DNA from: a virus
Virus record (IMG/VR): IMGVR_UViG_3300033143_001164
Coordinates: 1-33,060 of that record
Direction: 5' to 3' (one strand)
DNA: 33,060 nt
Shown: positions 5,645 to 10,917 of the stretch, in pieces
How the letters are laid out: each line of letters begins with the position of its first letter
Numbering within the stretch: position 1 is the first letter of the stretch
Program-made: the position numbers and the translations under genes
The notes under the pieces: generated by a model
Told to the model about the DNA's origin: nothing
Database searches by the model: none
Seen by the model: the letters and a program-made list of their open reading frames with translations, nothing else

Positions 5645-5672
5645 TGTACATTCTAGCTCAACACGGTATTAT
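5645..5672 (+). promoter_or_regulatory. Cassette promoter 1
   Basis: TGTACA, 16 bases, TATTAT, preceded by the A-rich GAAAATAAACG that is conserved before most copies. It lies 27 bases before the first microgene. Confidence 0.75.
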
Positions 5673-5699
5673 AGAACTGTAATCAATGAGGAGACGAAA

Positions 5700-5858
5700 A
5701 TGGAAACTACAATAGCAGATCTTGAATTGTTTGTATTAGGTTTTCTGACATTTAACTTCGTAGTCATAATCATCTTCAGTATGATTCTAGACTCACGTAT
5801 CACAAAGTTAGAGTCGAAGATGAGAAACAAGTACGTCGATAGATCTCGACTGATATAG
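5700..5858 (+). CDS. 52-residue single-span membrane protein (cassette 1)
   Basis: GAGGAG stands 7 bases before the ATG. The peptide has a short acidic N-terminus (METTIADLE), one hydrophobic span LFVLGFLTFNFVVIIIFSMI, then a charged tail DSRITKLESKMRNKYVDRSR. The charge distribution (acidic before, basic after the span) predicts an inner-membrane protein with its C-terminus in the cytoplasm. It has its own promoter and terminator. Its arrangement is repeated in the following cassettes although the proteins themselves are unrelated, which suggests independently acquired early genes placed behind a copied promoter. No family recognised. Confidence 0.65.
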   Translation: METTIADLELFVLGFLTFNFVVIIIFSMILDSRITKLESKMRNKYVDRSRLI

Positions 5859-5865
5859 GAGATCT

Positions 5866-5892
5866 GAGCGCTCTTCGGAGCGCTCTCTTTTT
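5866..5892 (+). terminator. Terminator of cassette 1
   Basis: GAGCGCTC-TTCG-GAGCGCTC is a perfect 8-base stem closed by a TTCG tetraloop and followed by TCTTTTT, 7 bases after the stop codon. Confidence 0.9.
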
Positions 5893-5894
5893 CC

Positions 5895-5972
5895 GAGAAT
5901 AGTTTCACTCGTAACTAATCTTAGAGATTAATTGAAAATAAACGTGTACATTTCCGGCCAACACGGTATTAT
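5895..5972 (+). promoter_or_regulatory. Cassette promoter 2 with conserved upstream element
   Basis: A block beginning GAGAATAGTTTCACTCGTAA (5895-5921), also present at 6195 and 6675, precedes an A-rich stretch. TGTACA at 5945 then leads, after 16 bases, to TATTAT at 5967. The 27 bases from -10 to start are nearly identical to cassette 1. Confidence 0.75.
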
Positions 5973-5999
5973 AGAACTGTAATCAACGAGGAGACGAAA

Positions 6000-6149
6000 A
6001 TGCAATACGCAATTGAAATAAACGAAAATGCCACGGTCAACCTAATTGATCAAAGCGGCAATATTCTTTTAGAGGCCGCGACGACCGACGAAGTCGATTC
6101 GTATATCGACGAAATCATCTCGATGTTGAAAAATCTTAAATACGATTAA
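6000..6149 (+). CDS. 49-residue acidic protein (cassette 2)
   Basis: The leader and ribosome binding site (GAGGAGACGAAAATG) are the same as in cassette 1. The peptide, MQYAIEINENATVNLIDQSG and on to KNLKYD, is soluble and acidic. It has a beta-rich first half (NLIDQSGNILLEAATTDEV looks like two strands) and a C-terminal helix (YIDEIISMLKNL). It is not related to the peptides of the neighbouring cassettes. The size and acidity would suit an inhibitor that binds a host protein, but that is only a guess. It ends 8 bases before a hairpin terminator that doubles as a Fur-box-like palindrome. Confidence 0.6.
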   Translation: MQYAIEINENATVNLIDQSGNILLEAATTDEVDSYIDEIISMLKNLKYD

Positions 6150-6157
6150 GATTTACG

Positions 6158-6192
6158 AAGGTGATAATGATTATCATTATCGCCTTCTTTTT
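6158..6192 (+). terminator. Terminator of cassette 2 whose stem is a near-perfect Fur box
   Basis: AAGGTGATAATGA pairs with TCATTATCGCCTT around a TTA loop and is followed by CTTTTT. The stem contains GATAATGATTATCATTATC (6163-6181), which differs from the 19-base Fur consensus at only the central base. It may act as a terminator in RNA and a Fur site in DNA. Confidence 0.75.
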
Positions 6193-6194
6193 CC

Positions 6195-6271
6195 GAGAAT
6201 AGTTTCATTCGTAACTAATCTAGGAAATAATGTAAAATAAACGTGTACATTTCTGATCAATACGGTATTAT
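6195..6271 (+). promoter_or_regulatory. Cassette promoter 3 with conserved upstream element
   Basis: The upstream block (6195-6221) is followed by TGTACA at 6244, 16 bases, and TATTAT at 6266. The spacer holds CTGATCAATACGG, very close to the other copies. Confidence 0.75.
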
Positions 6272-6295
6272 GGATCTATCAACAAGGAGAACGAA

Positions 6296-6502
6296 ATGAC
6301 ATCACGTAGAATCAGGAAGCAACAAACGACAATCAAAATTACGAATGACTTGATCGAACGGACTAAGTCGGTTGTCATATATAAAGACGAACACGGTCGG
6401 TGGACGGTTCGTTGTTTCGATAAACGAGGTCGATATATCGGTGGTCGAAATAACACCAATCATCATGACGCGGTCAATTCGGCTAGGTTGTATATGTCGT
6501 GA
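6296..6502 (+). CDS. 68-residue basic protein (cassette 3)
   Basis: AAGGAG lies 8 bases before the ATG, in the conserved cassette leader. The product is strongly basic (MTSRRIRKQQTTIKITNDLI), with a central strand-turn-strand VVIYKDEHGRWTVRCFDKRG and a histidine-bearing C-terminal helix (NHHDAVNSARLYM). The central part resembles small beta-sheet nucleic-acid-binding folds with an exposed HGRWTV hairpin. Nucleic-acid binding is plausible from charge but not shown. The cassette is closed by a long hairpin and then a 14-base tandem repeat array. I recognise no named family. Confidence 0.65.
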   Translation: MTSRRIRKQQTTIKITNDLIERTKSVVIYKDEHGRWTVRCFDKRGRYIGGRNNTNHHDAVNSARLYMS

Positions 6503-6508
6503 TATGTC

Positions 6509-6537
6509 AAGTCGGCCACCTCAGAGGTGGCCGACTT
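6509..6537 (+). terminator. Long hairpin after cassette 3
   Basis: AAGTCGGCCACCTC and GAGGTGGCCGACTT are perfect inverse copies almost touching each other, giving a long, very stable stem with a small loop. No T run follows, so it may protect or process the RNA rather than terminate by itself. Confidence 0.6.
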
Positions 6538-6546
6538 CTGCCTCTC

Positions 6547-6658
6547 GACCAGCGCCTCCCGACCAGCGCCTCCCGACCAGCGCCTCCCGACCAGCGCCTC
6601 CCGACCAGCGCCTCCCGACCAGCGCCTCCCGACCAGCGCCTCCCGACCAGCGCCTCCC
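6547..6658. repeat. Eight tandem copies of a 14-base repeat
   Basis: The unit GACCAGCGCCTCCC is repeated eight times without a mismatch. Every frame across it is open on both strands because 14 is not a multiple of 3, so the proline/arginine-rich reading frames here are artefacts. It lies between the cassette 3 hairpin and the upstream element of cassette 4. Confidence 0.9.
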
Positions 6659-6674
6659 GCCTCCCGACTGGAAT

Positions 6675-6752
6675 CGAGAATAGTTTCATTCGTAACTAAT
6701 CTAAGAATTAATCGAAAATAAACGTGTACATTTCTGATCAACACGGTATTAT
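6675..6752 (+). promoter_or_regulatory. Cassette promoter 4 with conserved upstream element
   Basis: The upstream block (6675-6701) is followed by TGTACA at 6725, 16 bases, and TATTAT at 6747. The spacer TTTCTGATCAACACGG is typical of the family. Confidence 0.75.
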
Positions 6753-6776
6753 GGATCTATCAACAAGGAGATGGAC

Positions 6777-6866
6777 ATGACAATCAAATATCCCGAAACA
6801 CTAGAGCAAGAGTTGAACGATCCGCATAACGAATTCGATAGCTGGACCGGCCGAAAAGAAGTTTAG
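6777..6866 (+). CDS. 29-residue microprotein (cassette 4)
   Basis: AAGGAG lies 8 bases before the ATG in the conserved leader. The peptide MTIKYPETLEQELNDPHNEF plus DSWTGRKEV is acidic, soluble and probably helical in its middle. It is very short, but the dedicated promoter and standard leader, identical in layout to four neighbouring cassettes, argue for real translation. No terminator follows; the next cassette promoter begins only 18 bases after the stop. Confidence 0.5.
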   Translation: MTIKYPETLEQELNDPHNEFDSWTGRKEV

Positions 6867-6884
6867 ATTAAACGTAAATAAACG

Positions 6885-6912
6885 TGTACATTTCCGATCA
6901 ATATGGTATTAT
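6885..6912 (+). promoter_or_regulatory. Cassette promoter 5
   Basis: TGTACA, 16 bases (TTTCCGATCAATATGG), TATTAT, preceded by the conserved A-rich AAATAAACG. The longer upstream element is missing here. Confidence 0.7.
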
Positions 6913-6936
6913 AGATCTATCATATAGGAGATCGAC

Positions 6937-7041
6937 ATGAACGAAGCAACCGCCCTCATACTAGCCCCAATCGCCCTCACATGGATCTTTTTCGGTTGTC
7001 AACTACTCGAAAGTCGTATTCGATATGAAATTAAACGTTGA
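6937..7041 (+). CDS. 34-residue single-span membrane microprotein (cassette 5)
   Basis: TAGGAG lies about 8 bases before the ATG. The peptide has a hydrophobic helix (ATALILAPIALTWIFFG), then a cysteine and a basic tail ESRIRYEIKR, so it is predicted to sit in the inner membrane with the tail inside the cell. It is the second membrane peptide in the array, with the same general design as cassette 1 but without sequence similarity. Its function is unknown; membrane-active early phage peptides are the nearest analogy. The weak inverted repeat at 7056-7086 may end the transcript. Confidence 0.55.
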   Translation: MNEATALILAPIALTWIFFGCQLLESRIRYEIKR

Positions 7042-7427
7042 TTCTAAACGACTTAACGATAATGATTCAACTACGACAATCATCGTCTAACCTAACGATG
7101 GTTGTCCACCTCACCGACTCGTACACCGCTTTACTTGGGGGGCATAACCTGCCGCACGCGCAGGGCCCTGTCGACTAGGTATTTTTCATTATAACACTCA
7201 TAACCCATATTTAACATCTCTACTATTCTCCACTAATAACTACTAGTATATAGTATAACTAGCAGAGAATTGTAGAGAGTCAACCATTGGCTCAAGATCA
7301 CTTACAGAGGCCGTCATGCCGCTGTCCCTATATTTTTCAGCTTCACATATAGTTACGAACACCTTACGAACACAGTTACGAACACTTAGTATCACAGGGC
7401 CGACATCCTCAGTGACATCAAACTATT
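7042..7427. other. Non-coding region between early cassettes and late operon
   Basis: No convincing gene is present. It holds a weak inverted repeat (7056-7086) and a GC-rich patch (7136-7180, including GCACGCGCAGGGCCCTG). A near-perfect long inverted repeat, TCTCTACTATTCTC at 7217 with GAGAATTGTAGAGA at 7265, frames an AT-rich centre. Three direct repeats of TTACGAACAC (7353, 7364, 7376) follow. Lying just before the packaging genes, it could contain the DNA end or packaging site and sites for a late regulator, but neither is proven. Confidence 0.55.
7353..7385. repeat. Three direct repeats of TTACGAACAC
   Basis: Three exact copies start at 7353, 7364 and 7376, one helical turn apart, about 65 bases upstream of the late promoter element. 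Two are extended to AGTTACGAACAC. The inverse TTCGTAACT also occurs in cassette upstream elements (6208, 6689). Confidence 0.7.
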
Positions 7428-7480
7428 TTTAAGGTTCCTTAAGGGGAACTGTTTACATATGGGTCCTATTACAGTATAAT
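7428..7480 (+). promoter_or_regulatory. Late promoter 1
   Basis: TTTACA at 7452, 17 bases, and a consensus TATAAT at 7475. A palindromic element TTTAAGGTTCCTTAAGG begins exactly 24 bases before the -35, and the spacer contains GGTCC. The same design recurs before the capsid gene (13097-13149). It is well placed to drive the whole late operon. Confidence 0.8.
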
Positions 7481-7502
7481 GTTTTAATGGAGGGTTACAT
7501 TT

Positions 7503-7862
7503 GTGATTTCTCGTAACATAAAACAGGGCGAAAGAGTACTTCAGCTATTACAGGCCGAGTACCCTTCATATCACCCTCTTATAGCTGTTGCCAAATTAGC
7601 GCATAGCACAGATGACGAACGTCTTGAGTTCGATTGTCATAAAACATTATCTCGATATGTAGAGCCTGAACTCAAATCTGTAGAAGTATCACAAGCCCCT
7701 CCCGATTCTGGACTGCTCAAAGTCATATTCGATGGGGAATGTGAAGACGTTACCCCGAATGACGGCGCGCCGGCCCTTGAGTCTTCGGAGAAATTGCCAG
7801 TAGAGGAGCTTCTTGAAGTAAGTTTTGAAGAGCCTGTACTACTTGAAACTAAATCAGCGTAG
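7503..7862 (+). CDS. Possible terminase small subunit (119 residues)
   Basis: The start is GTG, with GGAGGG 8 bases upstream; it is the first gene behind late promoter 1. The N-terminal 65 residues are helical: RVLQLLQAEYPSYHPLIAVA, then DDERLEFDCHKTLSRYVEPELKSVEV. This resembles short proteins that sit before TerL in several phages and are often treated as small terminase subunits. The C-terminal half is acidic and probably disordered. No canonical helix-turn-helix is obvious. If correct, it would recognise the phage DNA and hand it to the TerL motor encoded about 1.6 kb downstream. The position supports the idea more than the sequence does. Confidence 0.5.
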   Translation: MISRNIKQGERVLQLLQAEYPSYHPLIAVAKLAHSTDDERLEFDCHKTLSRYVEPELKSVEVSQAPPDSGLLKVIFDGECEDVTPNDGAPALESSEKLPVEELLEVSFEEPVLLETKSA

Positions 7863-7871
7863 GAGATAGGT

Positions 7872-8135
7872 ATGGCCGCGGCTATTTGGATTGTAAGAAA
7901 GGCTACTGATGATAAGGTAGCTATAGTAGATGGTATTGAGACTGTAATCATTAACGACGATGACCTAGATAGTGAAGCCACAGTATTGGCTGATACAGAG
8001 GCTGCAGTTATCGCTGCTGGTCACGCTATCGCATCAGGTTATTTTAGTACGGCAGTGCTTGCACTGGCCGCCGGTCAATTGGATACAGACGAAGACTTTA
8101 TCGCTGTAGGTAAGCGTATAGAAGTTATTGCATAA
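7872..8135 (+). CDS. Unknown 87-residue late protein
   Basis: AGGAG stands 8 bases before the ATG, and the stop overlaps the next start (TAATG). The product is acidic and alanine-rich. It has a beta-strand-like N-terminus (AAAIWIVRKATDDKVAIVDG), which would suit a small virion or packaging accessory protein, and a helical C-terminal half (AAVIAAGHAIASGYFSTAVL). There is no signal peptide: the hydrophobic residues are dispersed. I recognise no family. Expression with the packaging genes implies a late function. Confidence 0.6.
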   Translation: MAAAIWIVRKATDDKVAIVDGIETVIINDDDLDSEATVLADTEAAVIAAGHAIASGYFSTAVLALAAGQLDTDEDFIAVGKRIEVIA

Positions 8136-8587
8136 TGCTCACTGATGATAAAGATCATCCAGGTATTGATAAGCCAAAGGACGATGACCCTAGTAAGCAG
8201 AACGAAGCTTATTTAATCCTATCTGAAGAAGAGAGGGCTAAAGGGTTTGTAAGGCCTGTCCGTCTAAAATACTTACATGTAGGTATTAGGCCTAAACATC
8301 CAATAAGGGACCTTACGAATGAAGAGAAAGAACGGTTCGATGGATATGGCTATGTTAAATATGAAGAGTATCCAGATAGTGACTCGTCAGCCGTTGGTAG
8401 ATACTGGTCAGAAGAGCAACTAACTAGCGGTTGTGGTGGTGCGTTAACCGTAATGGCTCAAGAGTTAGGTGAAACTTATGCACGTGACCCTAGTTTTTAC
8501 GGGGCTACGTGGTGTGTTGCATGTGAAGGGCATCATCCTGTATCAGAGTTTGTATGGGATGGTACTGATGAAATAGTTGGGTCATAG
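8135..8587 (+). CDS. Conserved hypothetical phage protein with a CxxC knuckle (150 residues)
   Basis: The gene overlaps the previous stop by one base. The sequence holds a pattern I have seen in many tailed phages just upstream of the terminase: LSEEERAKGFVRPVRLKYLH, then SGCGGALTVMAQELGETYAR, DPSFYGATWCVACEGHHPVS and EFVWDGTDEIVGS. CVACEGHH together with the earlier SGCGG cysteine resembles a small zinc-binding knuckle. The function is not established. Position among packaging genes suggests a role in DNA packaging or head assembly, but this is inference. The family assignment as a conserved phage protein is fairly sure. Confidence 0.7.
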   Translation: MLTDDKDHPGIDKPKDDDPSKQNEAYLILSEEERAKGFVRPVRLKYLHVGIRPKHPIRDLTNEEKERFDGYGYVKYEEYPDSDSSAVGRYWSEEQLTSGCGGALTVMAQELGETYARDPSFYGATWCVACEGHHPVSEFVWDGTDEIVGS

Positions 8588-8602
8588 ACCCGGGAGATAT
8601 TG

Positions 8603-8806
8603 ATGTCAACTTTGGGTAATCATAGTACGGGTCTACCTTTGTCTAGTGACAGTAAGGTAGTAACTTCAGCAGTATCAGGTCAGGCTGGACCTTCGTCTAA
8701 GCATCATTCTGAACCTAGTGGTGCCAGTGGTGGTAGTGGAGCTAAAGCGGGTATGGGTTCAGATCGTCTGCCTCAGGGCAAATTAGATAGTCCTAAGGTA
8801 CCGTAA
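8603..8806 (+). CDS. Unknown 67-residue low-complexity protein
   Basis: The ATG chosen has GGGAG 6 bases upstream; an in-frame TTG one codon earlier is less likely. The product is rich in Gly, Ser and Pro (SGASGGSGAKAGMG) and probably disordered. Its opening, MSTLGNHSTGLPLSSDSK, resembles the opening of the next protein, MGTLADHIVQHVPLTIDPK, and both continue into an SG.AG stretch, so the two may be diverged tandem copies. Its stop overlaps the next start (TAATG). Function unknown; small disordered virion proteins are one possibility. Confidence 0.55.
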   Translation: MSTLGNHSTGLPLSSDSKVVTSAVSGQAGPSSKHHSEPSGASGGSGAKAGMGSDRLPQGKLDSPKVP

Positions 8807-9024
8807 TGGGTACTCTAGCCGATCATATCGTACAACACGTCCCTCTTACTATAGACCCTAAACTGCCTGCAGTGACCTCAGGTTTAGCAGGTAGTAATAA
8901 TCGAGCGGATCAACAGCATTTCGGTGGTGTTTTTGACGCACAGCAAGAAAATGGAGTGATGGGTACGCCCACAGCATCTCCAGGACGTATTAATGCGAGA
9001 TTAAACGGCGTTAAAGTCGGTTAA
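8806..9024 (+). CDS. Unknown 72-residue protein, possible tandem paralogue of its neighbour
   Basis: Overlapping starts and stops (TAATG) tie it to both neighbours. The product starts MGTLADHIVQHVPLTIDPKL and contains GLAGSNNRADQQHFGGVFDA, then a Gly/Pro-rich tail ending RINARLNGVKVG. The similarity to the previous protein (M-T-L-x-x-H, PL-x-x-D-x-K, SG-x-AG) suggests gene duplication followed by divergence. No catalytic or membrane features are visible, and the function is unknown. Confidence 0.55.
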   Translation: MGTLADHIVQHVPLTIDPKLPAVTSGLAGSNNRADQQHFGGVFDAQQENGVMGTPTASPGRINARLNGVKVG

Positions 9025-9482
9025 TGTCGCAAATACTGGGTAGGAAGTTATATACAATGCCAGATCTAGGTGAGTCACTTAGGTCTATACAGGGAGTTAT
9101 AATGTCTAGAAAAGGTAAATCGACTGTAAGTGAAATTGCTAAAAAGCTAGATATTCCTGTGCTCGATACTGAAAGTGATTCCAACGGTATTGAGGTAGAC
9201 TTTGTGACTGTAGATGAAGCAGCAGAAATCGACCCAGACACATTTAATGGCTTAAGCGATAGTGATGCTAAAGCTAGTTTCTCATTTTCTTGTAATCATA
9301 GAGAATATGATGTTTTTAATGACGCACATGATTATCATGTTACTCCTGATAATGAGTATGGTGATCTTGACTTTATAGGTAAGATCGTCGTAATAAATGG
9401 TGTAGAACGATTATGTGATACTTTTACCGTGGATGATAACGGTAAAATAGTCATTAAAGTACGCTGTCGTACTGATGACTAG
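9024..9482 (+). CDS. Unknown 152-residue acidic protein upstream of terminase
   Basis: The longest frame overlaps the previous stop (TAATG). An internal ATG at 9102 (MSRKGKSTVS) has a better ribosome binding site (GGGAG) and could be the real start, giving 126 residues. The protein is acidic, with an N-terminal helix (TVSEIAKKLDIPVL) and a beta-rich C-terminal half (YGDLDFIGKIVVINGVERLC, then DNGKIVIKVRCRTDD). No motif ties it to a known family. Position just before TerL suggests a packaging or head role. Confidence 0.55.
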   Translation: MSQILGRKLYTMPDLGESLRSIQGVIMSRKGKSTVSEIAKKLDIPVLDTESDSNGIEVDFVTVDEAAEIDPDTFNGLSDSDAKASFSFSCNHREYDVFNDAHDYHVTPDNEYGDLDFIGKIVVINGVERLCDTFTVDDNGKIVIKVRCRTDD

Positions 9483-9503
9483 TAAACAGAGTTAAACTAA
9501 TTA

Positions 9504-10916
9504 ATGGAATTAAGACTTTGGCCTAGACAAAAGGCAGCTTTAATGTCTAAGGCTAATGAGGTCCTGTATGGCGGTGCCGCAGGAGGAGGGAAGTCGCATT
9601 TATTACGCGCGGCTTCCATTATATATAGTATTTGGGTTCCAGGCCTAATTACTTATATTTTTCGACGTACGTTTAAGGAGCTTGTCAGTAATCATATAAA
9701 CACACCCGGAGGGTATCCGGAAATGCTCAGGGACTTTATTAGGGATAAGAAGGTCCGGTGGGATAAGTCCAATTACCTGTTTGAGTTTGAAAATGGTTCA
9801 ATCATCCAGTTAGCCCATTCACAGTGGGAAACTGACATTACGACTCATCAAGGAGCGCAGATTGGATTTTTAGGCATAGATGAGGCCACCCATTTTACAG
9901 AGATGATGGTACGTTTCATTAGGTCTAGGGTTAGACTCGGTGGCCTGGAGGTTCCAGACCAATACCGTGGAATGTTTCCAAGAATTATGTACTGCAGTAA
10001 CCCTGGGGGTGTTGGACATGATTATTTTAAGACTCAATTCGTTGATCACGGAGAGAAGTTTTGGCGAGCGCCACCTAGCGATGGAGGTATGACGAGAATG
10101 TATGTTCCAGCCAGACTGGCTGATAACTACACATTGACACGAGCTGACCCAGGTTATGCAGATCGTTTGAGGGGTTTGGGAGATTCAGCATTAGTTGATG
10201 CCATGTTATCGGGTGACTGGGATATCATGATGAAAGGAATGTTCAGCGACGTTTGGGCGCCGCGACTCCAAGTGATTCATCCATTCTTTATACCCAGAAC
10301 GTGGAAAATCGATCGAGCTCATGACTGGGGCTCGAGTGCTCCTGGCGGAAATTTATATTTCGCTGAGTCAAACGGTGATAAGTTTACCGATGCTCATGGC
10401 GAAGAAAGAGTCGTTCCCCGCGGTTCTCTCTTCGTTATGGGTGAGTTGTATTTTGCTAATGAAAAGAGAGAGGGTTTAAAACTATTTCCAGACGAGCAAG
10501 CTAGAAGAATGGTAGCGTATGAAAAAGAGAGATTTCCAAATCGTTATATTCGTCCTGGACCTGCAGACGCGTCTATATGGACTACAGACCAATCTTCAAC
10601 CAGTATAAATGATCAATTTGTGAACGGTGGGATAATTTTTACTAAATCGGATAAGTCGCCAGGTTCTAGAGTTCATGGCTGGCAGTTAATAAGACAGATG
10701 TTACGTGCTACTATAGATAATAGTACAGAACAAAAACACTTATACATTACTACAGATTGTCCGCATTTAATAAGAACTGTACCCATGATGCAAAGAGATG
10801 ATAAGAAAATAGAGGATATCGATACTAGATTAGAAGATCATTTATGTGATATTTTACGGTATCGTATTTTGAAGTTAAACCAACAAATTCAAATGCGTAA
10901 AATCATAGGATTGTAG
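9504..10916 (+). CDS. terL: Terminase large subunit
   Basis: The 470-residue product is the ATP-driven DNA packaging motor and headful/cos nuclease, docking on the portal. It begins with the adenine-binding motif LWPRQKAAL, followed by Walker A GGAAGGGKS (residues 23-31), the IFRRTFKEL segment, and Walker B FLGIDEATHF with D126/E127. The C-terminal nuclease domain shows its three acidic clusters at D274 (RAHDWGS), D355 (GPADASIW) and D445/D449 (EDHLCDILRY). The length is normal for the Terminase_6-type family. The start fits, although no strong ribosome binding site is evident. The gene is followed one base later by the portal gene, the usual order. Confidence 0.95.
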   Translation: MELRLWPRQKAALMSKANEVLYGGAAGGGKSHLLRAASIIYSIWVPGLITYIFRRTFKELVSNHINTPGGYPEMLRDFIRDKKVRWDKSNYLFEFENGSIIQLAHSQWETDITTHQGAQIGFLGIDEATHFTEMMVRFIRSRVRLGGLEVPDQYRGMFPRIMYCSNPGGVGHDYFKTQFVDHGEKFWRAPPSDGGMTRMYVPARLADNYTLTRADPGYADRLRGLGDSALVDAMLSGDWDIMMKGMFSDVWAPRLQVIHPFFIPRTWKIDRAHDWGSSAPGGNLYFAESNGDKFTDAHGEERVVPRGSLFVMGELYFANEKREGLKLFPDEQARRMVAYEKERFPNRYIRPGPADASIWTTDQSSTSINDQFVNGGIIFTKSDKSPGSRVHGWQLIRQMLRATIDNSTEQKHLYITTDCPHLIRTVPMMQRDDKKIEDIDTRLEDHLCDILRYRILKLNQQIQMRKIIGL

Positions 10917-10917
10917 A

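Noticed and set aside
6547-6658. CRISPR array
   Set aside because: The repeats are directly adjacent 14-base units without spacers.
6372-6744. Several frames on both strands encoding Pro/Arg/Ala-rich repeats
   Set aside because: They are all products of the 14-base tandem array, which is open in every frame.
7316-7432. Rightward 38-codon frame starting MPLSLYFSAS
   Set aside because: An AGAGG lies upstream, but the frame is made largely of the TTACGAACAC direct repeats and ends within the late promoter element; it is unlikely to be a gene.
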